Source: Steinernema hermaphroditum
Taxonomy: Eukaryota; Nematoda; Chromadorea; Rhabditida; Steinernematidae
Direction: 5' to 3'
Assembly: GCA_030435675.1 (NCBI GenBank)
Contig: CM059622.1
Span: forward strand, 12,462,001-12,526,000
DNA: 64,000 nucleotides
Shown here: in pieces, positions 10,811-22,570 of the stretch
Position numbering within the stretch: the first letter of the stretch is position 1
How the letters are laid out: each line of letters starts with the position of its first letter
The notes under the pieces: generated by a model
What the model was told of the DNA's origin: nothing
Database searches by the model: none
What the model saw: the letters and a program-made list of their open reading frames with translations, nothing else
Position numbers and translations under genes: made by a program

Positions 10811-12074
10811 AAGCACTTACAATCCAATAAGATCGCTTCTCTACCTGATCAACATGCTATCCAGCCTTGTATCCTACATGATAGTCTGCTGAGTACTGAT
10901 ATATTCTAATCAGTTCAAATTGTGAAACCAAGTTACAGTAGTTATAAATTTCGTAACAATCGGAAAAGTTCTTAATTAAATTCACTTTTTGTGCCTAGAT
11001 TATTGTACAGTCATATTTCTTGGTTCATTTATGATAACAACGCACTGACCAGAGTTAATCTCATGAGGGTTCAATAATTACGCGACAAAATCAATAAGGC
11101 AACAAAAAGATAACATTCGGAAAATTGTACATCGCTACGTTATTTTCAAAGTTCACATTAAGAATTGTATAGCATAACTTCCCAGACATTGACTTTTCTC
11201 AAGTACTTTAATGCATTTAAATAACTAACGAAAATGCTGAAAAATGCCAGATGTCGCTAATGCACTACACGATTTCTAATTTATCAACAGCTCATGAAAA
11301 CGGTCAAGCATCATCAGGATCGTTACACAAAGATCACAAGTTACGGGTTTTTAACTTATAGTGGCAGTTCTTGACCGTCGTTTTTGACGCAATGACGCCG
11401 GCTCCCAGAAAGTAGCCTAACACCAGGGAGCTGTATAGTTCCAACATCTTGCCAAGAAGACCGTTACTGCCATTCGATCCCACCGGCACTGCCATGTGAA
11501 CCCGAAGATTCGCTGCTCTTTTGAGGTCAGCGTCAGCCGTCAAAACAAACGTGGACCTTATTTCCGCTCGTTGTGGGCATCGCTGTTTCTCCTCTGTGGT
11601 TTTCAGCTCTTAGTCACTCACTTAGTCACGCATACGTGCGCAAACCGATCGCCGACTTCTACTCTGTTGATGCCTGTACCGCTGGAACCAGATCTAGTGG
11701 CTGTGGTGTGATATACATCTTTCTTATTGCATGAAGCTTTACATGCCGCTGGTACAAGAGGAAATTCGTTTCAAAGTTACTCATGCGCTATGCTGCCGAA
11801 AAATGCAATGTTTCTGAAATGTTACAAGGGTATAGGCTAACGGGGAACGATACATGTTTTCTGATCATCTTAAGGCTAACAACTAAAACAACAAAAAACT
11901 TGCAATAAGCGAAGGCTTCTACTGATCGTCGAACATCATAAGAATTTATTACCTTAGCAAAATCATGCTAAAGCAATTACCTAACGAACCATGACTTCGT
12001 GAAACTTTCGATGAGTGTAGTGTTCCCTGATCATGAAGTTCTCTTGCATCAGCTGATGTGTCAAATTGGTCCTT
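10811..12074. other. Intergenic with one weak membrane-like frame
   Basis: Mostly featureless AT-rich DNA. On the minus strand a frame at 11334-11543 encodes one hydrophobic helix (LYSSLVLGYFLGAGVIAS). Just upstream on the same strand, around 11640-11715, is another short open stretch. They could be exons of a small unrecognised gene or a relic, but I could not build a closed model. Confidence 0.3.
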
Positions 12075-13064
12075 CTAATTCGCGTGGTGGGCGGCTACTT
12101 TTGCTAGATCAATCAGAGCATTCTTGCACGGGAAAAACTCTTTCCGAACAGATCTGAATCAACGTTTGTGGTTGTTTTCGGCCCTTATGCTCACCTATAC
12201 AGAATTATGTAGAGAACAGGAGGAACCAACAGGGCTGTAAACATCAACCCTACGTTGATTGGAATATCGTACTGTGGATAGTGTGGTGGCTTTCCATAAT
12301 GGTATGTACCAACTAACGAAAACTCGATTGCAAATCTTGTCACAGCGTAGAGGAAGATTCTACGTTCCTCAGAAGAGCCATGATGCACGCCCGTCTTCAG
12401 CTTCGTTTTGATCAAATAGATCGTGATGACTGAGTAGACAAGAAGAGATAGGAAGCTTGGACCAGTAAGGAAATACGATCCGACAAGTTGGATAGTCCTG
12501 CATGAAGGTATGGACAAGTCGTACTCCATAAGATAGTGACCAGGAAGAATGCGGTACTCGCAGAGCGGGGAAAATAGAAGGGATGTGAATGTAACTCCAA
12601 TTACAAAGGCGATTCCCATCAGAACCTAAAGCAATTATGCGAGACAATCGACTGCCATGAAGGTCACCTTATGAATCAGTTCCGGATAGTGCAAGCCACA
12701 GATGATCCTCAGTCTGTTCAAGGCCAGCACAAGACTAAGCATAGCTTCAGCTCTGAAGCCTCCAGGATAGATTTTGATCGCAGCCGCCGCAATTCCATAC
12801 GGATCATAGTCGAGCAGATGAACTACTCCAGCTAAGATGAATCCTGGAGGGGTCGTCACGCACTGCACCACTCCAATAAGGATCATGATACGGTAGCACT
12901 CAAGCGCTCTGTACTCCTTCTTTGACGCAAATATCTGAAGATTCGAATTACGGAAGATTGAAAAAGACTAGCTGTCTTACGTAAAGAATTCTGACATAGA
13001 TCGGCAGCAGGATGAGCGGTGATAGTAAGTAGAAGACTCCAACGATGAGCCTCAGTGAATCCAT
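12075..13064 (-). CDS. 7TM chemoreceptor-like GPCR, receptor family A, copy 4
   Basis: Predicted receptor of 286 residues. Exons in transcript order are 12981-13064, 12668-12934, 12195-12625 and 12075-12153; the frame closes at TAG. Exon 1 encodes MDSLRLIVGVFYLLS...RILY. Exon 2 has KKEYRALECYRIMILIG, LLDYDPYG, FRAEAMLSLVLALNRLRIIC. Exon 3 has LCEYRILPGHYLMEYDL, LVGSYFL, EERRIFLYAVTRF and PPVLYIILYR. Exon 4 is RSVRKEFFPCKN plus a short tail. It is the clearest sister of copy 3: same strand, same exon lengths in exons 1-3, and long shared motifs. Confidence 0.9.
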
Positions 13065-14034
13065 GTCGATGTGAAGATGGTCTCCACTTCTTTGAGGCTG
13101 GAGAGCAGAGAAATGTCGCTAGCGATTTTTTCCCGAGGTTATAAGCCACCTGCTTCATTTAATAAACACATAAAGGGCTGACAGATTCATTGGAATATTT
13201 ATTGCTGTTTACCGAAGAGAACCGCAACACTACTAATCATCGAATTACCGTCAATGTGAGAAACAAACCAGCAGTAGATTCTTTTACGGCTTTAAAATAG
13301 GTTTCAACGGGACTACCGGCGAACTCTAACGTAAAACGGTGTAGCAACATTCATTGGTTAGTCATGACGTTAATGAATTGAGCCTCATGAACTACCGAGA
13401 ATAGATGCACTTTCTAAACGGCTACCTTAATCAAACATTGGTCCAGTGGAAGTTAAATCAATCGGTGACGTGCCTTCTGAACGTGCTCGGAGGATTCGTA
13501 CCACCTACGTGGAAGGCACCTCCACATCTGCCAATAAAAGAGGTAATTTGGGACGCATGCCTTTAACGTTTTCTTGGTATGAAGTGGTTGTTCGGACTGA
13601 CAGAAGAGTCGCGGATATAAGACTTAGCGTGGCAAAAAAAAAGTTGCTCGTCTACACATCTAAGGTTGTAGCAAACGAAGCGAGCGTATCTTCACTTTGC
13701 ATACGGCCTATACCTTGCTGATTGCTGGTGGGTGATCGATCGTGGAGTTCTTCCGGAAGCCAGCTTATTCCACTGGTTACGCCGCATCGAGAATCCCTTG
13801 CGGTCGGGCAACCGTCGAACCAACTTTTTGTTTGCTGGGTACTTTTGTGAAGAGTTTAAAGAAATCGAGAGTAGTTCTTGAGTTCCAGAGGGCAACCACT
13901 CTTGTGAAGAAGAATTGTGGAAAAGTTTGTCTTGTCCAACAGGACTGAGCTGCTTCGGAGAGATTCGTTGAAGAGCTTCGTTAGCCAATGTAACATCACA
14001 GGTCTTCTACCCGAAATTTGCTTCACGTGCAGAG
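13065..14034. other. Intergenic, no gene seen
   Basis: Several short open frames on both strands overlap one another and show no motifs, splice support or membrane pattern. Confidence 0.5.
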
Positions 14035-14435
14035 ATGGGCAACGGCTGAGCCGTATATCCGTATCAACCGGTTAACCGGTTGGCCAGCCGATTCAACCGA
14101 TCCGTGAGCCGGTTGACGGATCGGTTGAGCCGTTGAACGAACGGTCTCTGCGAATCGGTACGAGTGAAACAGACGAACAGAGAAAAAGACTGCGCGCCGT
14201 TTGCACACCCGCGTCGCTTCTCTGTTTGTCTGCGCTCCCCGCACCGACGCAAAGAGATGGTCGGGGCCGCCTGGGATATATATGCCGGCAGGCGTTTGGC
14301 TGAACGGCTGAGCCGACGGATGAGTCGGCTGGCCAACCGGTTGGAACGGCTGACGGATTGTCATCCGTGAGCCGTCAGCCGGCTGACGGTTGACGGATCG
14401 GTTGAGCCGATCCGTGAGCCGTTGAACGGCCGTTA
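14035..14435. repeat. GC-rich foldback repeat around a unique core
   Basis: Two flanks, about 14040-14150 and 14290-14430, are packed with variants of GGTTGAGCCG, ACGGATCGGTTGA and CCAACCGGTT in both orientations, so the flanks can pair extensively. The core at 14160-14280 is unrelated. The left end, CAGAGATGGGCAAC, looks like a hAT terminus, but no matching right end or 8-bp duplication was found. The open frames here on both strands follow from the repeat composition. Confidence 0.55.
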
Positions 14436-15919
14436 AGCTTTTTTCGGGGTCCCAACCAGAGGGAACCAGAGGGAACCGGCAATGTTCTGCGTTAATCAAA
14501 CGAATTCAATCCGTGCACTTGTCCATAACAGACTTTAAATATAGCGCAACGCAAAGATGACATGTTAGTTCAAACTAATAAACTACATAAAATACAATGT
14601 TTATGCTTTTATATGGGAGTACTCGTCACAGGTCGATGTACAATTCACAACCTTGAACTATTACGGAATCGTTTGGTTAAAGGACTTTCATTGCATCGGC
14701 GTATTGGAAGGCGATTTGTTCTTGAGTGTGGTAAGGTCAGATCACGCGAGGTACAATGTTTGCAATGCAGTTCTATGAATGCTGTATTCAATAGAGCGTC
14801 AATTGTAGGGTGCTTTTACCGCTGCTGATCATTCGTACTTTGTCCTGAAGGAGGTCACGGGCTGCTCACTCTGTTATTTGAAGGACACATCTTTCTTAAT
14901 TTGCTGAATATATAGTTTGATCATCTGTTTCTTTCTTCTACGGAAAAGTGGGCTATTACAAGAACACTATGCTTAGTCTTAGGAGTAGTTTTCCCAGGAA
15001 CACAACGAACATTCACACAACATTTCAGATACGTATTTTGCAGCCTTCGAATTCGACGATGAGGAAATCTACATGTACTTCTGTCGATAAGTTCCCACTT
15101 TTCAGGCATAAAAGTTCTCCTGCTCCTTGTATACAAATTTCGGCGCATGACTTTATAGGTAGGTACAATGCAGCGTAGGTATTACTCTCAAAAGAAATGA
15201 TATGTACCCGTGTTATGTGGAGTGTCGAGGAAGTTAATTCGACCCATAGCTTCTCCTTACTATTCCTTAAGCATTTGGCGGTCTGCTTTGTTTTGACGGT
15301 CCTTTATTTGGGTCCTTTACCGAGATGCGAGATGTTGTTCCAGCAACCTAAAGTATTAATTGTGCGATGGAAGGTGCCTTCGATTAACTGAAATCATGCG
15401 CCATTTTCACCTTCTTCTTGTGATCGACATATTTAGAATGATCGCTCTCCACGGACCTAATTCAAATTAGGTTTGAGAATTTAATTTTTACCAATGATCG
15501 TTGGTGAGCATTACAAAACGACGGACACTGTGACGTCAGGCGCTTCAAGACAATTGAGGTGATGGAAAATAAGTAACTTCACAACTGATTTGCCGCCTTC
15601 CTTATAGTATCAAACAGCCTGTTTCTTTAATTATTACTGTGATTCGTTCCCAGCGGAGAGGGTGACCGACCGTTCCCCACTATCGCGCAAACGAGAACTT
15701 TTCAAAGATGATTCCTTCGTGTCCAGAATGTATGTATTGCTGCATTATTTACGTTCTGATTTAGGTATAGCGGACCAGAATCTACTTGAACAGCCTGTTT
15801 TTTAATTATTTGCTTACTGTGTTTACTGCGAAAACATACGAGTTACGAGTTTTGCGACTTTAAGTCACATTGGTCTCAGCATCAAGTTGATAAACATTTG
15901 CAGATTGAATCCAGGAATC
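14436..15919. other. Intergenic, no gene seen
   Basis: AT-rich. Short open frames at 14562-14828 and 14921-15391 have no supporting motif or splice structure. Confidence 0.5.
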
Positions 15920-17085
15920 ATGGATGACATTCAGCTAGCAGTTGGAATATTCTATCTTGTATTTCCATGGATAGGCTTCCCCGTTTACGCAAGGATAATA
16001 TACGTATGTCCTGCAATCACGACCAATTCAGTGTGTCGTTATTGTAGATCTTCCTGAGTAGAAAAGACTACCGTCAAATGGAATGCTATCGCATAATGAC
16101 ACTTATGGGTATCATCCAATGCATGACAACAGCGCCCACGTACTCCCTTGGGGGACTTGTCCATGTACTTGGCTACGATCCCTTTTGGATTGCATCGACT
16201 GTAGCAAAAACCTTTCCCGGAGGCTTCAGGGCTGAAGCGGCGCTCAGTTTGGTTCTTGCATTGAATCGACTCCGAATCATTTGTGAACTGCATTATCCAA
16301 GAACGATTCATTATGTGAGTATGAATAGTCGCTCCCTAATTAGTGTGGAGTTCACCGTCCCTGACGTCGTCCCAGTCGCCGCTTTGTGTTCATACAGCCA
16401 CCGTTTGCCTTCGGCGAAGGCGTCAGGGACCTCGACAGAGACGGGCACGGTTACCTCATGAACAAGGCATAACCAAGCTGTTCAGGTTCTCGTGCTCCTG
16501 TCAGTTGTTGTGAGCTTTTCCTACTCTACCGCTCTATTCTTCCCTCGATGCGGCTTTGGGTTTATCCCCGGTGTATACCTTGGAATCTATCAAATCGAAA
16601 GTGAACAATGCGAATGGATTGTTTTCATTGGATCACTCCTCATTCTGATCCCGAGCATCATCACGTTCCTGATATACGTCGTCATAATTCTGTATTTAAT
16701 ACGACTGAAACTGAAAACGAGCATAAGACATGGCCTGTCCGACGAGCTCCGTATACTATTCTACGCTTTGTTGAGATTCAGTGTGGATTTCTCCTTGGAA
16801 ATGGTGTTCCACTATGCCGGACTACCACATATTCCCATATACGACATCCCTCAGACGGTTGCCGTTGTGTTCAGTGGAATCTATTTGTCTCCGATGATGT
16901 ACTTGATTCTCTCCAAGTATGCAATGCAATTTTGTAAGGTGGTAAACGTAGTGATATTTAGGCAGCTGCGACAGAAGTTCCTGCGAAACAGCAATGAAAC
17001 TGAAGTGATAAAGATCTCAGCGCCAACAAACGTCCGAATCCCAAACAGAAACTACACAGTAGAGCAGCAACCAAGATTTGCTTAA
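15920..17085 (+). CDS. 7TM chemoreceptor-like GPCR, receptor family A, copy 5
   Basis: Predicted receptor of 301 residues. Exons are 15920-16003, 16048-16314, 16486-16916 and 16962-17085. Exon 1 is MDDIQLAVGIFYLV...ARIIY. Exon 2 begins IFLSRKDYRQMECYRIMTLMG and has LGYDPFW and LSLVLALNRLRIIC. Exon 3 carries YLGIYQI, FIGSLLI, DELRILFYALLRF and SPMMYLILSK. Exon 4 is KQLRQKFLRNSNE and a longer tail. Intron 2 is 171 bp, the longest in the family here, and contains a short inverted repeat (GTCCCTGACG / CGTCAGGGAC). Exon 3 also reads open through the exon 4 donor, but splicing restores the family tail. Confidence 0.88.
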
Positions 17086-17090
17086 ATTTA

Positions 17091-17186
17091 AGCGGATTCA
17101 ACATTGGAGGATAGGTCAGCACCCATTACACCGATAAACTCACAACCAGAAACTGTAGTATTTTACTTTGCGCTCCGCACTGCCCA
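17091..17186 (+). pseudogene. Truncated relic of the glycine-rich secreted gene
   Basis: GCGGATTCAACATTGGAGGA at 17092 matches the coding sequence of the glycine-rich gene near 18052. Only about 15 bp later the sequence matches that gene's 3' untranslated region (ACACCGATAAACTCACAACCAGAAACTGTAGTATT versus the copy at about 18388). The relic therefore keeps a coding scrap joined to the 3' end, with the middle deleted. Confidence 0.65.
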
Positions 17187-17673
17187 CAGATTAGGCTTGT
17201 TTGCAACACTGATAAAAACATTTTAGGATGTTTGCTGCACGTGAGCTCTTGGCACGGCAAAACTCAGAGCTAGAGATCAACCGATAACAATGGTGTTTAT
17301 CACTACATGTTAATCTGTATGTCAAAAATATTGGATTATAGTTTCGTTGTCGTAAACAAAAGTTTTGACTGTGAAAACACTTGGAGTTGTAGGAGAGACC
17401 GTAACCAATAGCTGAGGAAAGTAAGTGCAACACGTAAAAAGTAGATACAATAGCGCCGCTCTTGGAAAAATGAAGATGAAAATGAACTTTTTAATGAGTT
17501 TTTTGGTGCAATGCAGAACGCTTGATTTCAGGAGCCCTCATACTACATAAATCTTGGGTTTAACGAGATTATAATGATGTTTGTTGCTGGACTTAAATCC
17601 ACTGAAAACAAGAGCTTACGTGCAGCAAACATTCTAAAATGTTTTTATCAGTGTTGCAAACAAGCCTAATCTG
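17187..17673. mobile_element. MITE-like element with 65-bp terminal inverted repeats
   Basis: Arms at 17187-17251 and 17609-17673 are inverted copies with only about two mismatches (start CAGATTAGGCTTGTTTGC). The 357-bp interior encodes nothing convincing. The element lies immediately downstream of the glycine-rich relic. I could not find a clear target duplication, so the transposon superfamily is open. High arm identity suggests a recent insertion or arm conversion. Confidence 0.7.
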
Positions 17674-17735
17674 AGGGGCACATAAAAAGACTGTAAAACA
17701 TCAGTATGCCATCATCGACATCGACCAACGTCAAC

Positions 17736-18350
17736 ATGAAGTGTTTCTCACTCTTCCTTCTCTTCCTCGCCGTCTCGGCTACGGTAAGAAGAGTACCGTT
17801 CCAGCACACAATAACCAGTACTGCTTAGATGGCTGACCTCGGCCTCGGTGGAATACTGGGAGGCCTCAGTGGAGCTGCTGGAGCTTCCGGAGGTGCATCT
17901 GCTGGTGGAGCCAGTGGCGGCGCTTCCGGCGGCGCCTCTGCGGGTTCCGGAGGTGTTTCCGGTGGAGCGACTGGCGGTGCATCTGCAGGTACCGGTGGAC
18001 TCGGAGGAATCGTTGGTGGCGCCGGAGGAGCAGCCGGGGGAGTTTTGAGCGGACTCAACATTGGAGGACTCGTCAGCTCTCTTACCGGCACCATTCAGTC
18101 ACTTCTTGGTGGTCTTCCGGTGGTGGGTGGCGTCGTTCAAGGACTCCCTGTTGCTGGAGTTGTCGCCGTCGTGGTCGCTCTTCTCCAAACCGCTCTTGCT
18201 ATCTGTAGGCAACTATGTACCTTCCTCTAATTCTATACAATTCTAGTGGCTTCCCTCACTGGCGCCATTCCTGGCATCGGTGGCATCGTCGGCGGTCTTC
18301 CTATTGGCGCTATCACCGGAGCTACTGGAAGCGTCGCCGCTGGCATTTGA
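17736..18350 (+). CDS. Small glycine/serine/alanine-rich secreted protein
   Basis: Predicted extracellular protein of 175 residues. Exons are 17736-17783, 17829-18204 and 18247-18350; the frame closes at TGA. Exon 1 is a signal peptide (MKCFSLFLLFLAVSAT). Exon 2 opens with a GLGGILGGLSG stretch, followed by GGAS/GGASAG repeats over about 55 residues. Hydrophobic valine/leucine/glycine segments follow (LLGGLPVVGGVVQGLPVAGVV), and exon 3 adds GAIPGIGGIVGG. Such composition is common in nematode cuticle, eggshell or glycine-rich antimicrobial proteins; which applies cannot be told from sequence. An upstream in-frame ATG at 17706 would add ten residues before the signal peptide, so I chose 17736. 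AATAAA lies at about 18392. A deleted duplicate lies 0.6 kb upstream. Confidence 0.75.
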
Positions 18351-18614
18351 CGCAAAAGCGTGCGATGTATCTTGTTTTAACCCTTTACACCAATAAACTC
18401 GCAATCAGAAACTGTAGTATTCTAGATCCGCATTGCGCTGCTCAGATTTCTCAGATTGATTGCAGGCAAGCAATTATTATTTTTTATAGATTTTCTGGTT
18501 AATTGGTTCAAGTCATAATGCCAGAAGCAGTAACAGTTGTCACCGAGGGCATTGTTTATGGTTAAGATCACAAATCAGAATCAAATGACAAGTAAATACG
18601 TGATAACTCAGACG

Positions 18615-19606
18615 CTACTGTGTACTCGATATCCGTGGTACTGTTTTCTTCATTACTCCGAAAGCGACGTAGTATACAAGGACAAAGCAGAACGCTTCCA
18701 CGGTGCACCCAATTGCTCCAAACGCACCAATATAGTAGCCGATGGACACTCCTCTCTAAAAATTCTCAATTCCAAATCAGAAACCAAAACAAGATGTTCA
18801 ATAGCATACCTGCGAGATGAATATCGTGTCGACGAGCAGTGGTATTACCTCTAAGAAGAGCCGGGCGAAGAAGAGGAATCGAGTCAGTTTATTGATCTTA
18901 ATGATGTGCATGCTATTTAGGTCTGTAGAAGTGCTTACCTTAGCCACGCTGCTCTTCATAAAGGGTTTCCTTTTCAGAAACACAGTCAGGAAAACAGAAC
19001 CGACTATAACATTTGCCACGCTGAGTCCCGTTCGCACGTTAAGCGCAGCACGCTCAATTCGAAAAGGCGTTGTACACGTCAGTGTGTAGCAATCTGAAGG
19101 AGCACTCTGTAGAACTATGACACAATGAAGCGCTTACCGTCTGAAACTGAACTGACGTGAAAATCAATAACCTTGAAGTATGAAACTAGCAAGTAAACGA
19201 AGAGAACACTTCCTAGCAGTGCGGCAGATATATTGAGGATACGATTAAGTTGTCCCTTGTATTTTACAGGCTGCAAGATAATGGCCACCCGTTGTACAAA
19301 GAGTACTATGGTGAATAGGTCGTACGAAGATTGGACAGAAATGGATGTAGCACCCAATATGACTTCCACATGACCGAGCCATTCGTTTGGTATTATGCGA
19401 GAAATGTGAGTTGTCCACAGAGTAAAGTGAATAATCTGATGCATAGAATTAATCATTATCAATACGAATATGATGGCTAAGGTGGCGGACTTTTGGCAAA
19501 GGTCAGTGAATGACTTTCCTCTCAATATCAAGCAGCAAATAATCAAGGTCATCGTCCATAGCAATATCAGGAAGGCAAACTCGGCAATTGCAACTGCGAG
19601 CAGCAT
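18615..19606 (-). CDS. 7TM chemoreceptor-like GPCR, receptor family B, copy 1
   Basis: Predicted seven-helix receptor of 297 residues, distinct from family A. Exons in transcript order are 19138-19606, 18810-19093 and 18615-18755; phases agree and the frame closes at TAG. Exon 1 starts MLLAVAIAEFAFLILL and carries the TM3-end motif VLFVQRVAIILQPVKY. Exon 2 has a paired-cysteine loop (CYTLTC), a transmembrane segment, and KINKLTRFLFFARLFLEVIPLLVD. Exon 3 encodes a last helix (GAFGAIGCTVEAFCFVLVYY). The QR...P.KY motif and the C..L.C loop recall nematode Srb/Srbc-type receptors; this class assignment is tentative. The neighbour at 20.7-21.8 kb is a paralogue. Confidence 0.75.
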
Positions 19607-20712
19607 TTAACGAGTAGACGAAAGAGTAGACGACCAGCGTGCTCTGGCGACCTTTTTCTATGACTAATCTTCGATGTTTGAGACAAAACATGTCGTGAGA
19701 ATCCTCTTGAAACGCACGTTGCGCTCTCTTGTTATGCATTCATCGCATTCAGACTTCCGGCATAAAGCGCAACAGTCTATTATTTTTGATTGGTGCATAA
19801 CAATTCGCGGAAGGCCTAATAATGATATAAACGATATATGCCAGTCGTAGTCAATGGACACTTCAGAGCTTAGACCAGATCTTCTTAGACCGCAATTAGC
19901 CAATTTTATGATCAAGCAATATATACGCACAATCGCTCAGTAAGAATCAAAGTGTTTCTGAACAATATCGCACATTTTCATAAAGGATGCCACGGCCTGG
20001 TGGCGTTAAGCATAGTCCGGCATGTCCCGCTAACAAAGTAATCAAAAATTAATAGAGGAACGGATTAGACCTAGCGGTCCCAATGGTATAGCGGCAGAGA
20101 AATGGTTGCCTTTGAGACCGGATACTACAGCAGCGGAAAATGTAGGAGCGCTAGTGAGCAACAAGACATGCTGAAATCAAATATTGCAATGACATAACAC
20201 AATCGACTCATGGATTGATTAAAAAGAATGATTGAAACGGGTGTGAGAGTGAGAAACTTCCATGCCCGACCATGTAAATATAAAGTTTGATCGATCTTTT
20301 ATCGACATCGATGTTTTAAGTTTGCGCCGTAAGACAGGAGTATGTCAGGCGTAAGTTTGTGTTAATGGTGCATTTTTGAGACGTTCGCACGTATCATCCG
20401 TGCATTTACATTTATTAGCTATATTGGTTCACATCGAACGTAGCGTTCACAAGATGTCGTTATTCGTAGTTATTCAAAGCTTTGTATCAGGGACCTCGAA
20501 GTTTATTGAAATCGTCCTCCCATCTAACGCTAGGTCTTCCACATAATCGTTTATTTTCGTCGTAGTCCGCAGTTATATTCCACAAAATCGTTCTTTGAGA
20601 CCATGTCGGCTTCTCTACTACTAATTTTCGTGCGAAATTCCATTTCTTTCTTCATTTCCTTCAGTACATCGAGGTTTATGTATACGAACAATACACAAGT
20701 ATACTTGTTTCC
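19607..20712. other. Intergenic between the two family B receptors
   Basis: No complete gene was found. Minus-strand open frames just upstream of 19606 lack membrane helices and are probably not coding. Confidence 0.45.
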
Positions 20713-21774
20713 CTAGTTCGTCGTGGTCGTTCTCATAACACTTGCGATGTTCACAACATAAGCTTTCTTTTTGACCACTAAGCGGTAATACAGAAAAGTG
20801 CAGACGAAGCCATCAAAGCAGCAGCTAAACAGTCCGTAAGGTCCGAGGTAAGGTCCTATCTTTATTCCGAGCTTAACAGTAGATCGTGCTATTGTATGAT
20901 CGAAAAAAAGATGCCACCTACAGCGTTTGCTAGGATGATGTCGGTAAAATAAGGTACAGTTTCGAAGACGACGCGCATATAGAAAACATATCTTGCAAAC
21001 TGGTTAAGCTAAAATAACGAATGGTACCATCGATATCGCTATCAGGTTTACCCTGGCTGTCTCCGATTTCAGATTTTGGTTAGCATTCCGAAATTTGTAG
21101 TAGACATAGTTGAATATGCTTCCCGAAAGGACCACGCAAATTGAGAGAGCGACGATGCTGCCAGCGCTGAATGTCCTTTTGGACAGAATGTTTGAGCAAT
21201 TTAATGAGTAGCAACCTAGAGGTACTGTACGGTAAACATTACTCGCACGATGCCACTCACCATCTGGTACCGGCGGTTTGTCCACGTTCGCATTCATCAC
21301 ATTAGGAAGGGCTGATGTTGCAACAGCTGACAGAGCTATCAAAATTTGAAATAAGACGATTGTTTTATTAGCTCTATGCAGAGGCTTTAGCGGGAAAGCC
21401 AAAATATGAATTCTCTGTACGAAGATAGCAGCATTTGCAGCAATACAGTTCAGTTGAGTGGCAATGTGACTTAAGCCGATCAGCAGAAAAGCGGATGAGT
21501 TCTCAGGTGCATTAGTGATGATGTTGGTTACCAGCAAAATCCACTGAATGGTGAATATCGACGAAACGACTGTCATCAGAGTGATTGATGAGAGCAGCAG
21601 GGCTAACGGTGCCGACTCTTTCCAATGAAGTTTGAGTGATCTGTGCATGAAGATATGGAATAGGTGGAAGACAGTCAGAACTATGAGTACTAGAACGGCG
21701 CTATATTCGATCAAGGCAACGATGAAAAACATCCTGAAGTAGTCGACAGAAGCGGGTAGTGGAGTTGTCACCAC
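20713..21774 (-). CDS. 7TM chemoreceptor-like GPCR, receptor family B, copy 2
   Basis: Predicted receptor of 329 residues if two introns are removed. Exons in transcript order are 21052-21774, 20918-21008 and 20713-20888. It starts MVTTPLPASVDYF. Matching copy 1, it has FVQRIHILAFPLKPL, the cysteine loop CYSLNC, a long helix SIVALSICVVLSGSIF, then LNQFARYVFYMRVVFETVPYFTD and a final GPYLGPYGLFSCCF helix. Intron 1 (21009-21051) is 43 bp and convincing. Intron 2 (20889-20917) would be only 29 bp; without removing it there is an in-frame stop and a frame change. The gene is therefore either functional with an exceptional mini-intron or recently broken there. Srb/Srbc-like class is tentative. Confidence 0.65.
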
Positions 21775-22286
21775 GTGACGTTAGTGACTGGACGTTATCG
21801 GTTACTTACGATGAAATTGCTCTGTTTCCATAAGTTCTTGATGACTGGCTAAATTGCGTAGCAATTACATAGAACGACAAACGTTTATGAAGGAAGTATC
21901 ATCATCAAAGAACGTCATATATCGCTCTCTTTCGTGATTGACATACGGAAACTTCACGACTTTATTTCGTGATTAAAGGTAATACATAATACACACCGCA
22001 TAATATTCGGATTGGGGCAGTGAAAATGGACCATTCTTTAATTTCGCTATGTTTGCTCCAAGGCCATAATAGATGGGCGTTTTGTCCATTGCATTTCTTC
22101 TTGATTTTGGAGGTGTATCCTGTCTTGACGGTCATTTTTTGGTACCTCGAGATGGCAAAATGCGCAGTGATATAGGCTGCCTATAGTAGTAATTGCCTGA
22201 TGGACGGTGACTGCCTTCGTCCATCGAAGTATCTAACCTACCGAATGCACCAATTGCTGTGATCCCTTCTTATATCCCATGTTTAG
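21775..22286. other. Intergenic, no gene seen
   Basis: AT-rich DNA upstream of the family B receptor; nothing recognisable. Confidence 0.5.
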
Positions 22287-22570
22287 ATGCAAGTCGACGA
22301 AGGAAGCCAAGAAGAAGAAGGCGAAGCAATGGAAGAGCAAGGGCGAGTACACGCCGTTTCCGCCGGCGCCTACGATGTCTCGAGAGCAGAGAGTACTTTA
22401 TGAGCCAGCAGGAGCGCGAGCGCAAACAGAAGACAAAGGAGAAGGCCAAGGAAAGCGCCAAGGTGTTCCTCGTTCCCAAGGAGAAGACGCGCCCCAAGAA
22501 GGCAACCCAAAAGAGAGTTGCAGAGAGCGTCGACCTCGAGAATCTGAAAAAGAAGGCGAAGAAGTTATAA
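22287..22570 (+). pseudogene. KRR1-like C-terminal fragment, frameshifted
   Basis: KRR1 is a KH-domain protein of the small-subunit processome in the nucleolus. Only its basic C-terminal part is seen. One frame reads KKKKAKQWKSKGEYTPFPPA, matching the family's GEYTPFPP-type motif. The reading then needs a shift near 22378 into the next frame for ESREYFMSQQERERKQKTKE, matching the GEYFLS..ER segment, and on through KVFLVPKEK to a lysine-rich end at TAA. A TTTAG acceptor-like site precedes 22287. The N-terminal KH region is absent from the window, so this is a broken fragment, probably a gene-capture or partial duplication. Confidence 0.55.

Noticed and set aside
14031..14490. Complete hAT element
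   Set aside because: Left CAGAGATGGGCAAC end has no matching right terminus or 8-bp duplication.
17825..18094. Proline-rich minus-strand frame
   Set aside because: Antisense of the glycine-rich secreted gene, which has a signal peptide exon and in-phase introns.
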